DNA from: Brachycybe producta
Taxonomy: Eukaryota; Arthropoda; Diplopoda; Playtdesmida; Andrognathidae
Assembly: GCA_036925085.1 (NCBI GenBank)
Contig: JAUPFP010000024.1
Span: 1,460,001 to 1,524,000, forward strand
Length of the DNA stretch: 64,000 bases
Reading direction: 5' to 3'
A model generated the notes under the pieces. It saw only the letters and a list, made by a program, of their open reading frames with translations. It ran no database searches and was not told the DNA's origin. Made by a program: the position numbers and the translations under genes. This document shows positions 34,601-43,401 of the stretch, in pieces (positions within the stretch are counted from its first letter, which is position 1; every line of letters begins with the position of its first letter).

Positions 34601-37600
34601 GCATTGTCATATGAGCATCTATAGAAAGAAACTCCTCAACCACGGGTCTAACATTTGAATCGTACATTAGGCGTAGGAAATGAAGACAATCTTGTCTTGC
34701 CGACTTCACTGTGAATGTAATTGCATCCAACATTTCTATTCTCGTTCATCTGATTCCATGTGTAATGAATTTTTTTTTTGAAGTTTTGGCTTTAGATCTA
34801 TAACTGCGTTACTTTTGGACAATTTATTTTTCAGTGCTGAACGAAATAAATCGATATCTCGTCCACTTTTAACTTTTTCAGTCTTTAAAATTTAAAATAA
34901 ACAACTAAAATTTATATTTAATTACAAAAAAAAACTAGGAGGTTTGACAAAATCCTAAATTTTCTCAAATCCGAATCCTAAAAGTTTCCCAAATCTCTCG
35001 AATCCTTCCTATATTATTCATTAAGAAAACACAAATAAATGAAATAATATTAAATATTAAATTATTAATAATAAAAAAACAAGTGTGGCTTCACTCAGGG
35101 TCGTCGCCACAAGGTGATCCATTGGTGATCCGGATACAACACCGAAATTGCAACAATCACCGGGTTTTTTGTTGTTGTTAGTGAATGCTGCTTCTATTTG
35201 ACGTCAATGGAGTTAAAACTAATTTTACCAAAGTTTTTAACAGTTATTTTCGAAGGTTAGGATTCGAAAGACGAAAAAAGTGCGAAGTTTCGAAATCTCG
35301 AATATTTTTCAAGATTCGCGGATTCGAATGTACCATTCCTGCAAAAAACCATTTGGGGGGGGGGGGGAACGAATTTTTATGAGAATAAAACGGTAAAGCC
35401 TCGTGAGAGTAGCTGTCATGAAAGTTGCGATAGTTCACTCTTACGATAGCAACTGTCTTACATGTCTTGAAGTAACGTGATAGTTGTCTGTCACATGACA
35501 GTGTGACGTCTTACTTCACAGATATCATTGAGCCAACAACAGTGCCAGCCAACCTCTCTCTTTTCCTCCATCAGAAGCCAAATTTCCCTACAAAGTGTAT
35601 TTTTCCCCTACAAGTGGTCATTCAAGTCACTGTCGCAATAGTAAAATCAACTATCTAGTCAAACGAGATAGTGCTATTGCGATAGTGACTATGTAGTTTT
35701 CACGATGATAGTTCTCGCGATAGTTGCTGCTCTCATGGCAGCAACTATCGTGACAACTATTCATCGTGAAAACGGGGCTTTAGGTGTTGATGATGATGAA
35801 ACGCGGCCGATCTGGAGGAGGAGGAGGAGGAGGAAGGTGGTGGTGGTCATCCAAAGCCCTTGACCACCACCATCATCTATCTATTATTGTACTCTTCTTC
35901 CATAATTTTCACACAAATAACTTATGACTAGGACCTTGACTGATATATAAATTGATAATGACTTTGAGAAAAGATGAGTTTTTAAGTTTTGTTGTTGTTT
36001 TCGATAACAATGATAAGAAGATTCTTTCTTGTGTTTTATGAAATTATTATTATAATATATATGACGTGTTTGTTTATTGTTCTTGATGGTCAGACATGAC
36101 CGACGTCCCTGACCAATGTCATTCATGGTCTTAACATATATATCTATATAGTTATTGTTATATTATTATTATTATTTATTAATAACATAGTTTCAAATAT
36201 GAAAGAGAACTTCCATAATACATAAGGAGCAGGAAAATCAGAAAAAAACAAAAGAAGGATTCCTTTAATTCTTTATTGCTGCTGAAGGCGATCTTCAAAG
36301 ACCGACCAGCAAACTACAACAATCAACTTCAGATAAGTATCTCTCGTCACGGATGATGAGAACCACCACCACCACCTTCCAAAGAGGTCTTCCGACTCAA
36401 GGTTCATCATCATCGGGGCTAACAGATAACCATATATGCAGTTTTATTAGAAATTTACGACTTGACGTTGTAGTAATTTTTGAAAGTTGTCCTCCATCTT
36501 ACTCATTCAGAGCTAATTCTGAGAAGGAATTCCAGACTTGTATTAGAAACTAGAAATGAACTTCACAAGACGTGTGTTGTAAAGTTGAAAAAAAAAGGTT
36601 AAAATAATTTATTTACGACGAAAATTGCTATTAAAAAGTTTTATTTTGAAAGATATTTTAAAACACACTCTAAACATTGTTAAAATTTCTTATAAAAATA
36701 GAAATTTTCTGATGAGAAAGGAGGAGGAGGAGGAGGAGGACAAAACTAAGTCTGGGCCTAATGATGAATTTTATTGCCACAATTATAATCCCTTGATCCT
36801 CACGTAGTTGACCCCATCATTAAAAAGTGCAAGTGGAGGTCAAGTTTGCTGTCCGCAGGATTTCTTTCCATAGAGGAGGGCGATTGATAAAGGCTACATT
36901 TAAAAATTATTTCATTGGTCAGAAAATAGCTTAAAATACACCCAGCTTTTGGCAAAACCCATACATAAATATCATGTTATGTCTAGGCAAAGCATCTAGG
37001 CAAAATATCAATATTTTAGGGCGAAAGATCTCAAGTACTGAGTGGAATTACTGGATAATTCCAGTGCCACCAAAATAACAGCATTTTTTAATATCACATA
37101 GACCAGTGGCTCTCACTTTATTTTTGTTTAAAATATAAAAAAATACATATTAAAATAAAAGAAATTTTGCTTTGACCCTGTTGCCAGTATCATGGGTGGT
37201 GAGGAGGAGGAGGAGGGGGGCGCCCATGTTTCCGTCATCAATTTGTTTTCATTGATGGCAACATTTTCAGTTAAAATTGTTTGAAAAGAGCGGTTTTTCG
37301 TCATTGAGGCCGTTGTTGTTGTAGTGTCCAGTGACGCGGAAGAATAACTCGGTAAAGTACAGTTTTTGTCTTCCAAGAAAATCATCTTTTTTTGTATCTT
37401 CTTTTTATCTTAAAGAAAGAAAAGATTTCTCCTGAAGATAATGATTATCATGATAATATCTCATAATGATATCTCATCATTTTTGCCAGTTTCTTCTCAC
37501 TTCGGCGCAAATCTCATGAAATAAAACTTATTATCTTCTTACAAAGAAAATTATGAAAATATAATTTTCATTTGGATTTTCTTCTTAAGTACACATGAAT

Positions 37601-40600
37601 TTAGGTTATTTTGTAGAAAGAGAGAGAGAGAGTGTGTAAATAACCCTGGATGGGGGTTAACACGTTTTCTGTGATCCCCGATGGGCCCTTAAATCATATA
37701 AGAATGTTGCTTAGTAGTAAATGGTTACATTGTTAGGATCTTCCCCTAGGGGACCCTCCCCTCTTTGGTAGTTTATGAACAATTAGCTGATTTTCGAATT
37801 CCTAGTTATTTTGTCTTTCAGGAGTAAAATTAAGAGAAACTAGAAAGTGTTTTTTGAAACTAGAAGGGTAGCTCCAGTCACTTCAGAATAGATTTTTCAT
37901 GTATGTTATCTTTTTTAATTGGCAAAAATTAAAAATAATTGTCTGTTTAAAGTGGGGGGGGGGGGGTCATTTTGAATCTCAAATAAAAAACTTATTTTGA
38001 AAGATATCAACGTGAACAAATACTCAAGTGATTGAACTACCCTTCTAGTTTCTAAAACACATTCAAGTTTTTCTTCTTTTTGGCTTTCGAAAGACAAAAA
38101 TAATTAAAGCGTTCAAGGGAAGGCGTTTACAACCTTTCTTATCTTAATTATAATTTAGAGATTTTTTAAAACTGTGGTGGATTTAGAAAACTTAAAAAAA
38201 AATTCTTCCAAACTTTTACTTTTTCTTGGTTGTGGTCGTTTTTATTTTGATATAAAATGGACGCCTATTTTTTTTATTATCTTTCTGATAGAATTGAATG
38301 AAACTTTTGTCTCTAATTACTAGGTGTGATTCTCTCTTCTCCTTCAACTTGTTTTTTTTTTTCGTTTCTTTTTCCATTGTTTCACTCTTTTACTTTAGCA
38401 ATTTAGCGCCGCACACACACGATGCCAATTTGAAACCGATAATTTGTTTTCCATTATTCATTTTCTCATTTTTTTTTTTTTACTTTTTGGTCATTTATCT
38501 TATGTGTTCTTGAACTTAACATTATTTTTGTTCGCAGTCAAAATGAAAGTTTACAAAGGGAAGTCATTGGGAGTGATCAGTTACAAATGTAACATGTGAA
38601 CAAATTGTCACTTTTATCTTTTCATGCATATTTGATGCTAAAAAGGAATTCTACAAAATTGTGCAAGCTGTTTTAAGAAATTATGCATTTTATGCAAAAT
38701 CTTAAAATATAGAATAAAAATTTATATTATAAAACAAAAGAACAATTAATTGTCTGAAGCAATTAATAGCTAACGTGACTTGAAACAATAATTGGAAATG
38801 TAAAACCCTTTGTAGAATTTTTTTTTTCCTGACCAAAAAGTTTTTAAAATAAGTGAAATTATGCAAATTTATACAAAATTTTCTTAATATTGTGCGTTTT
38901 ATGCATTTTTATTTTGGTTTAAACGGATTATTATTGCACATATGACACCAGATATGGTATTACACTGGCACCGAAAAGGAAGGAGGGGGTATTAGAAACC
39001 GTTATTATGCATTTTGTGCAATTTTATTGCAAAACCTTTGGCGTTACTGATTATTATGAAGATATTCACGTACTGACTAATTATGCAAATTAGTGATGAA
39101 TATGATTATGATGATGATGCTGATAGATAACAATTTTATCTGAAGTCTTGAGCATTTACTCCAAAAAAAAATGAAGAAGGGTGCAACCTTTTTGAAATAT
39201 TTATGAAATAAGAAAGAAAAAGAGATGACTTCTTCTTCACACAATGTGGGTAGGAAGTTTGGATGAATGATAATGACCGAACGTTTTTTTTAAAAAGAAT
39301 TTATCATTGTTATTATTATGCACACAGTGGCCAACAAATCACAATCTTATATTCAGTGAGTGAGTGATACAAAATCAGGCGCATCCTGTCTGTGTTTGCG
39401 GTTTTCAGTTTAAAAAACCTCTTTTTTTCTTAAAAAAAAAAAAAAAGCACAGATCATTGCCTCTTTTTAGAATGATGGTGGAGGGAACGAAATAACTGTA
39501 TTTATAATAACTTGGGTTCGGATTTTTATGCAATATCAAGCCCAAATGTTTCTCAAGCTGTGTGGGCTCAAGTGCCAATAGGCCAAATTATTGTGAAGTA
39601 ATCATCATCATCATCATTTATAACTAGACACCTAGTTACCATCAGTTGTCGACTAGAAATTTCTAGCCTCTAGGCTCTAACTAACCATTTTTGATTAAAA
39701 AAAATATATATAGCCATAATTGTTGGTTGACCTAAACGGGATTTTGACTTCTGGCCTCAGATCGACAAACTTGTGCTTGATATTTGCATAAAAATTCCTG
39801 CGTTTAATTACACTTTTTTCTTGTTTTTGTTGTTTGTGACTAATTTTTCTGTATATATTTTCTTTCTTTCTGCCCTTTTCTCTTTCTCTCTCCTTACCTT
39901 TAATCCAAATAACCAACAACAACTAAATCTTGTGACCAAAATGTGTAAAATACACACACACAAGCAGATGTGCGACCTTACTTTTTCGCATGACCAATTT
40001 TGTCCTTCTTCGATCTCTTCAGTAAGCTGCTTTTAAAATTTAAACTTTTTATTAAATTTTAATCATTCATTTGATGAGTCTGATGACCCACATTTTTTTT
40101 TATTTATTTCACGTTTATAACTTTATTGTAATAATAAAATATTTAAGGTGGCTGAATAGAGAAATATTTTGTTTTTGTCTCCATCCGGATGGTATCACTG
40201 CAGTGGCTAAAATTTAGGCGCAAAAACGTCAAGCAAACGTTTTTTTTTATAGAAACATTATAAATTTTTTAATTGTTTTCAAAACTAGGATGGTAAAAGA
40301 TTATGTTAAAAAAGTAAACATTTTATATTTCGGTTTGAAAATGACCCGTTTTTTTTTCCATTGAAATTTAATGAAAAAAACTATTTCCGCCTTTTTGAAA
40401 CTGTCATTAAAAGTTTATTTTGAAAGATATCATCATTGAAAACCCTTAAGCATTATCAATTTATCACAAACTATTCTAGTTTCTAAAACACTTTGAATCT
40501 TTTTCTAATGTTTCTTTTGACAAACATTTGCTTGAAAAATAGAAATTTTCTCAAAACCGCGAGTGAGACCTACTGGAAGGGTGACAAAAACAAAATAAAT

Positions 40601-43401
40601 ATCTAGTCAGCCACCTTAAAGGATATAATCCTCCCTTTTTAGAGATTGTTATTTTTTATATACATTAAGTTTGTGTTTTTAATTTATTTTCAGAGGTGAG
40701 AAGTTGTACGTGACGAGAGATCAACGTGCTCACAGTCGAGGTTGGAAATGGATTGCATTCTGGGGTGGAGTTTTCACATTTGTAGCAGCTGCACTTCTCA
40801 CTGGAATCTTGGCAGCAAGTGAGTTTTGTGTGTGACAACACTGGACACACAGTTGACCCCCCCCCCTCTCCTCATGTGGTCATCTAATCAGAATTGCATA
40901 TAAAAATCGTTAATTTCTTTTTTTTTATAGAAGCAACAAAAATAATGATTATTTTAATCATTAAGGTGGTTTTAAAGTGTAAACGCTTCTTGAACTCTTT
41001 AACTTTTCTGCTTTATCAAGATCAAAATGAAGAAAAACTTGAATATGTTTTTGTTTTATAAACTAGAAGGGTCGTTCAATTACTTTACGGCTATCTTCAT
41101 GTTGATATCTTTCAAAATAAGCTTTAAATGGCAGTTTTAAAATGACCCAACTTTTAAAAAGTAGACTTATTTGTTTGTCAATTTAATGTTTATTTCAGCG
41201 ACTCGTTCTAGTTTCTAGCACACTTTCAATTCCTCTTTAGTACTGAAATATAAGTTCAGAATGATTTAATAGTTTTTAAATGGATAAATTTAAAAATAAA
41301 CCATTCAGTTAATGATTTTTTTAAAATTAAACTCGAGAATTATAGTTTGTGAATAATTTTTAATGTTAGATTTTTGAAAATATTAAATAAAATTTAATAA
41401 ACCTTTTTACAGATTAATTTTATTAAATTTTATTTACAGTTTTAATTTATACATTTATTTTCAAAATTTAACTTTTAAAGAAAAGGAAGTAACTTTTCGT
41501 AAAAATTGAAAGAAAATCAATTGAATTTAAATTATATGCAAAGCTGTTAACTAAAAACCTCTTATCGGCTAAAAAAACGATTAACATAAATTTGTATCTC
41601 ATTTACATTAGCTGGAATCATAATGAGCAAGTCGGAACCGATATTCGGATCTTCCCATTCGACTCTCGTTGGAAACGGCAATCATAGTTCCGAGAACGAC
41701 ACCTATGTTCACGATCACGATTTTTTCAATCAAGATTCGAATCGGAACGATGTTATAACTACCACCGAACATCTGACTACAACATCCAGTACGGAATCGC
41801 CTCAAATTCCGATACAAGTTGATTTTGGGAATTCTTTAGATGATAATTCTTGGACGACGACAACGACGTCGTCCACTGATGGTCATCACGAACAAATTCA
41901 TACTTCGACGGACCACATCGTCCATTGGTTGAACCATTTGAACATCACCGGAAATGATCTTGGCGTCGAGACAACAACAACGACGACCACAACCACCGAA
42001 CGTCCGGATCTGAGCTCCGATTCGGTACCTTCGGAGAACATTGACGATGCCGTCGCTTCATTAAATAACATTTCGAATGTGATAAACGACCGCGGTCGAA
42101 GTCTAGACGAAGCCGTAACCGTTGTTCCAATGGAAGACGAAACGACGCTTTTTCCAACGTTGAAGAACATCGACGGATTCGAGGATGATTTGGATTCGAA
42201 AGATATTGTATCGTCGACGGTCGCAACTAACGTAACGGAAACGACGGCGAGTTCACAAACGATTTCGTTTGATAATGATAATCTTGATTCACCTTTATGG
42301 AGCTTGAGCAACAATAACACAGATGGTGTTTTGAATTTTGAAAACGAAAAACATCACGAATCGAGTACGGAAGAAAACTTGTCTTTGGATGATACAAACA
42401 CGACAACCTTTATCGAAAACGAAAAACATGAATCGAGTACAGAAGAAAACTTGTCGTTCGACAATACGAACACGACGATCGTTATCGAAAACGAAAAACA
42501 TCGTGAAACGACCACGGAAGGAAACTTGTTGCTAAGCAACCAGACAAATTCGACCGTTGCCGAACACGAAGAAAACCTCGGAAACGAAACGATTGAAGAA
42601 ACAACTAATGGTACTTCGATCGATCCTCGTAACTCGGTCGTGTCCCGTGACAACGGAACGGAACTCTTAGAACCTGATGACGATATTAATCAAGGTATGA
42701 ATATTACGACTAGTTCCGAAGTAGCCTCTAACGAGACTACAAACGTCATCTTACCATCGACTGAGGCTACAACCGCAACCACTACTACCGTTACCGTTCA
42801 GGATACAACTTCGACACAAGTGTCCAATTTGTCTTTGACGCCGACATCCGATATGGAAATGGATGATCTTTTTAATGAAACTAACATTCCACTTAACGTA
42901 TCGTTGAATACGACAACGTCCGAAGCCGATTTTAACGAAACGATCACTTCGAGAAACATAAACGATACGTTATCATTAGTATCTAATGATGTCCTCGATG
43001 ATGAAGAGGATGAATTACTAAATAACTCGACAATTTCTTCTTCTTTGGCTAATACGACTCCTACGAAAGAGTTTTTTACAAACGCCACAATGAGCGCTAC
43101 AAATGAAACTACTACCATGACAATGAACGCTTTAAACGAAACAAACGTAACTCCGATCGTTGACTCGGAAGTCACGACGACTAATAATAATGCGACACGA
43201 GACGAGCTACTTAATGCCGTCGAAACGACACCATCGTCGGTGGAGACAACGGAAGAACTGCAAACGTCTTCGGCAGTAGTAGAGACCGAGTCGTCGAATT
43301 TGAATGCGACGACGATGAACTCTACGATAATGGTGACGGAGAACTCTACCACGTCTTTGGCCGAAGAGGAAAACGAATATGCGAACATGGCCGAGATTTG
43401 A
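16695..43401 (+). CDS. Type II membrane protein with Ser/Thr/Asn-rich ectodomain (787 aa)
   Basis: I do not recognise the family. Exons: 16695-16718, 34016-34440, 40694-40818, 41612-43401, all in phase. Residues 1-168 are cytosolic, rich in Ser, Asn, Thr and Gly, with NPAFE at 56-60 and a basic stretch (NTRRKLLRGEK, then TRDQRAHSRGWK). One membrane helix spans about 169-195 (WIAFWGGVFTFVAAALLTGI). The remaining 591 residues are an acidic, Thr/Ser/Asn-rich, cysteine-poor ectodomain with many Asn-X-Ser/Thr sites and three tandem copies of a unit of about 24 residues (ENEKH-ESSTEENLS) near residues 435-507. It is probably a heavily glycosylated mucin-like surface protein. Exons 2-4 are firm. Exon 1 (MNGTANNT) is less sure, because it needs a GC donor (ACG|gcaagt) and a 17-kb intron; a GT donor four bases on would put exon 2 out of frame. 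Confidence 0.75.
17227..17425. repeat. Family B palindromic MITE
   Basis: It runs from GTGTTTTAGATACTAGAAGG to CCTTCTAGTTTCTAAAACAC with the central pair TGATATCTTTCAAAAAATAA / TTATTTTGAAAGATAATATG. It is one of the best preserved copies. A second, more diverged copy lies directly downstream at 17537-17768. Confidence 0.65.
19248..19436. mobile_element. Family A MITE, right end degraded
   Basis: It starts ACAGGCATTTAGAAATCGGG and has the GGCTCCGCCC arm, central TGACGTCA at 19336 and the matching arm AAAAAGGTCGGAGCCAACTT. The right terminus decays into ATGTTTAAAAATGACC instead of the expected CCCGATTTCTAAATGCCTGT. Confidence 0.6.
19507..19937. mobile_element. Foldback element with internal minisatellite (9-bp TSD)
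   Basis: The inverted termini GGGTCAGACTAAAACA and its complement extend inward through ATTAGGCTACTATAAGCGTT (about 90 bp per side). They flank a core of short tandem units of the type ACACGGAAAAGCGCGGAAAA, present in both orientations. A perfect 9-bp duplication ATGTGTAAC flanks the element (19498-19506 and 19938-19946). There is no coding capacity; the 99-codon minus frame at 19574-19873 is translated repeat. Confidence 0.75.
20456..20757. repeat. Family C element
   Basis: It begins TTTGTACACAACACATGAGT, carries the conserved core TTATACGGAATCCAGTTAAG and TCAATATTTTAATGTCAATAG, and ends near ATTTAAAATATCAGGTGTGA. The family has AT-rich bodies of about 300 bp and imperfect inverted ends. 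Confidence 0.55.
22018..22333. repeat. Family C element, inverted orientation
   Basis: It reads from TATACCTAGTACACACACCT to TCATGTGTGAGTACAAGGTA, so both ends are visible. The terminal 20 bp form an imperfect inverted repeat (TATACCTAGTACACACACCT against TATACCTTGTACTCACACAT). It is the clearest copy for defining the termini. Confidence 0.6.
22438..22659. mobile_element. MITE E (TIR GCCTGGTTCACA, 5-bp TSD)
   Basis: GCCTGGTTCACAT at the left and GTGTGAACCAGGC at the right are inverted copies. The flanks repeat CTTAT (22433-22437 and 22660-22664). The 222-bp body has no open frame. A single copy was seen. Confidence 0.55.
22677..22965. repeat. Family C element, right end truncated
   Basis: It starts ATACCCTGTACACACATGAG and follows the family through ACAGGGCTCTGTAGAACACG, then departs after ATTTAGATGCATT without the usual ATCAGGTGTGTGTAC terminus. 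Confidence 0.5.
24166..24275. repeat. Near-perfect 110-bp hairpin
   Basis: The left arm (24166 onward, TAAATTAGAGAATAATCAGA, then ATTCGAAACATCTTAATTTC) and the right arm are reverse complements with only one mismatch over about 42 bp, around a loop of about 26 nt. No terminal duplication was found. It could be a young MITE, a hairpin RNA precursor or a local foldback. Confidence 0.6.
24323..24627. repeat. Family C element
   Basis: It runs from ATTGTACACAACACACGAGT to ATCAGGTGTGTGTACTAGGT and contains all landmark blocks, including TTCACAGGGCTCTGTAGAAC. It lies about 50 bp downstream of the 110-bp hairpin. Confidence 0.55.
25981..26315. mobile_element. MITE F (inverted-repeat element)
   Basis: The left end TTCCACTACAAAAATTAACT and the complement of the right end (TTCCACAGCAAAAAATTAAC) are inverted. 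Subterminal blocks with GGTTACATTAACC/GGTTATGTAACTGC and AGGAAGTGAC/GTCACTTCCTG also pair. The body of about 335 bp has no coding potential. Confidence 0.5.
26402..26604. mobile_element. Family A MITE, subfamily with GAAATAGGTG termini
   Basis: It starts ACAGGTAGTTAGAAATAGGT and ends ACCTATTTCTAATTGCCTGT. The 9-bp flanks are GTTATTTTA and GTTAATTTA, with one mismatch. The central CRE is mutated to TTACGTCA in this copy. Confidence 0.7.
27274..27483. mobile_element. Family A MITE
   Basis: The termini are ACAGGCATTTAGAAATCGGG and CCGATTTCTAAATGCCTG, the central TGACGTCA is at 27361-27368, and the flanks share ACACAAGG. The open frames on both strands here (27237-27437 and 27320-27643) are translations of the repeat. 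Confidence 0.7.
28360..29000. mobile_element. Foldback element built of 16-bp tandem repeats (8-bp TSD)
   Basis: It is flanked by an exact 8-bp duplication GTTTCTTG (28352-28359 and 29001-29008), typical of hAT-type insertion. The ends GGTGGCGCTGATCAAGCGCC and GGGGCGACTGAATAAGCGCC are inverted. Inside are two tandem arrays (about 28376-28615 and 28755-28945) of alternating 16-bp units AACGCCAAACTGAATA and AGCGCCAAATGGAACA. They are separated by a spacer with a TTAGG-like track. No transposase is present; the open frames in this block simply translate the repeat. Confidence 0.75.
28624..28672 (+). repeat. TTAGG-like pentamer track
   Basis: About ten 5-bp units of TTAGG with variants TTTGG and ATTGG, in register, occupy the spacer of the foldback element. 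TTAGG is the usual arthropod telomere repeat. The track could be a captured telomeric fragment or simple sequence. Confidence 0.5.
29841..30032. repeat. Family B palindromic MITE
   Basis: It runs from TTGTTCTAGAAACTAGAAGA to GGCTGTTCTAGTTTCTAATA, with the AAAAAGTTTATTTTGAAAGA core intact and the left core diverged. Confidence 0.5.
31412..31617. mobile_element. Family A MITE, GAAATAGGTG subfamily
   Basis: It starts ACAGGCAGTTAGAAATAGGT and ends CACCTAATTCTAACTGCCTGT-like, with TGACGTCA at 31499. The flanks share CAAGAGAG (8 bp), but an adjacent (GA)n run makes the exact duplication length ambiguous. Confidence 0.7.
31881..32085. repeat. Family B palindromic MITE
   Basis: The left arm is AGGTATTTTAGAAACTAGAA and the right arm closes with GAGCTATTCTAGTTTCTAAA. 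It lies about 110 bp upstream of the last family A copy. Confidence 0.5.
32194..32387. mobile_element. Family A MITE with perfect 9-bp TSD
   Basis: The termini are ACAGGCATTTAGAAATCGGG and its complement, TGACGTCA lies at 32281-32288, and an exact 9-bp duplication ATTTATATG sits at 32185-32193 and 32388-32396. Being so regular, it looks the youngest copy in the window. Confidence 0.8.
33175..33375. repeat. Family B palindromic MITE
   Basis: It runs from AGTATTAGATACTAGAATGG to CTACCCTTCTAGTTTCTAAC and sits about 100 bp before a family C element. Confidence 0.5.
33470..33840. repeat. Family C element with an inserted repeat and palindromic end
   Basis: Family C sequence in inverted orientation runs from CCTACACACACCTGAGAATT to GATTCCGTATAAT (about 33712). 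About 60 bp of an imperfect ATTCCGAAATGAAA repeat follow. Then comes a perfect palindrome of 31-bp arms (33773-33803 and 33806-33836) whose right arm is the expected family C end. Confidence 0.55.
35395..35782. repeat. Possible inverted-repeat element with repeated GCGATAGT words
   Basis: The left end AAAGCCTCGTGAGAG and the complement of the right end (AAAGCCCCGTTTTCAC) are similar. The words GCGATAGTT and AACTATCG recur in both orientations across 390 bp. The sequence is GC-richer than its surroundings. No flanking duplication was established, so the call is tentative. Confidence 0.35.
37848..38060. repeat. Family B palindromic MITE with a G-run inside
   Basis: It runs from GTGTTTTTTGAAACTAGAAG to CCTTCTAGTTTCTAAAACAC. 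The centre contains a run of about 13 G that other copies lack. Confidence 0.55.
40274..40490. repeat. Family B palindromic MITE
   Basis: It runs from GTTTTCAAAACTAGGATGGT to CTATTCTAGTTTCTAAAACA and lies about 200 bp upstream of the transmembrane exon. A further copy follows in the next intron at 41046-41223. Confidence 0.5.

Larger units (their letters stand above)
34441..40693 (+). other. Intron 2 of the type II membrane protein gene
   Basis: It has donor gtaatt and acceptor ttattttcag. No exon is supported inside. It holds a possible MITE with AAAGCC/GGCTTT ends (35395-35782), family B copies (37848-38060, 40274-40490 and a partial near 36540-36660), a G-run near 37953, and microsatellites of ATC, GGA and ATT units. 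Open frames up to about 87 codons are low complexity. Confidence 0.7.
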
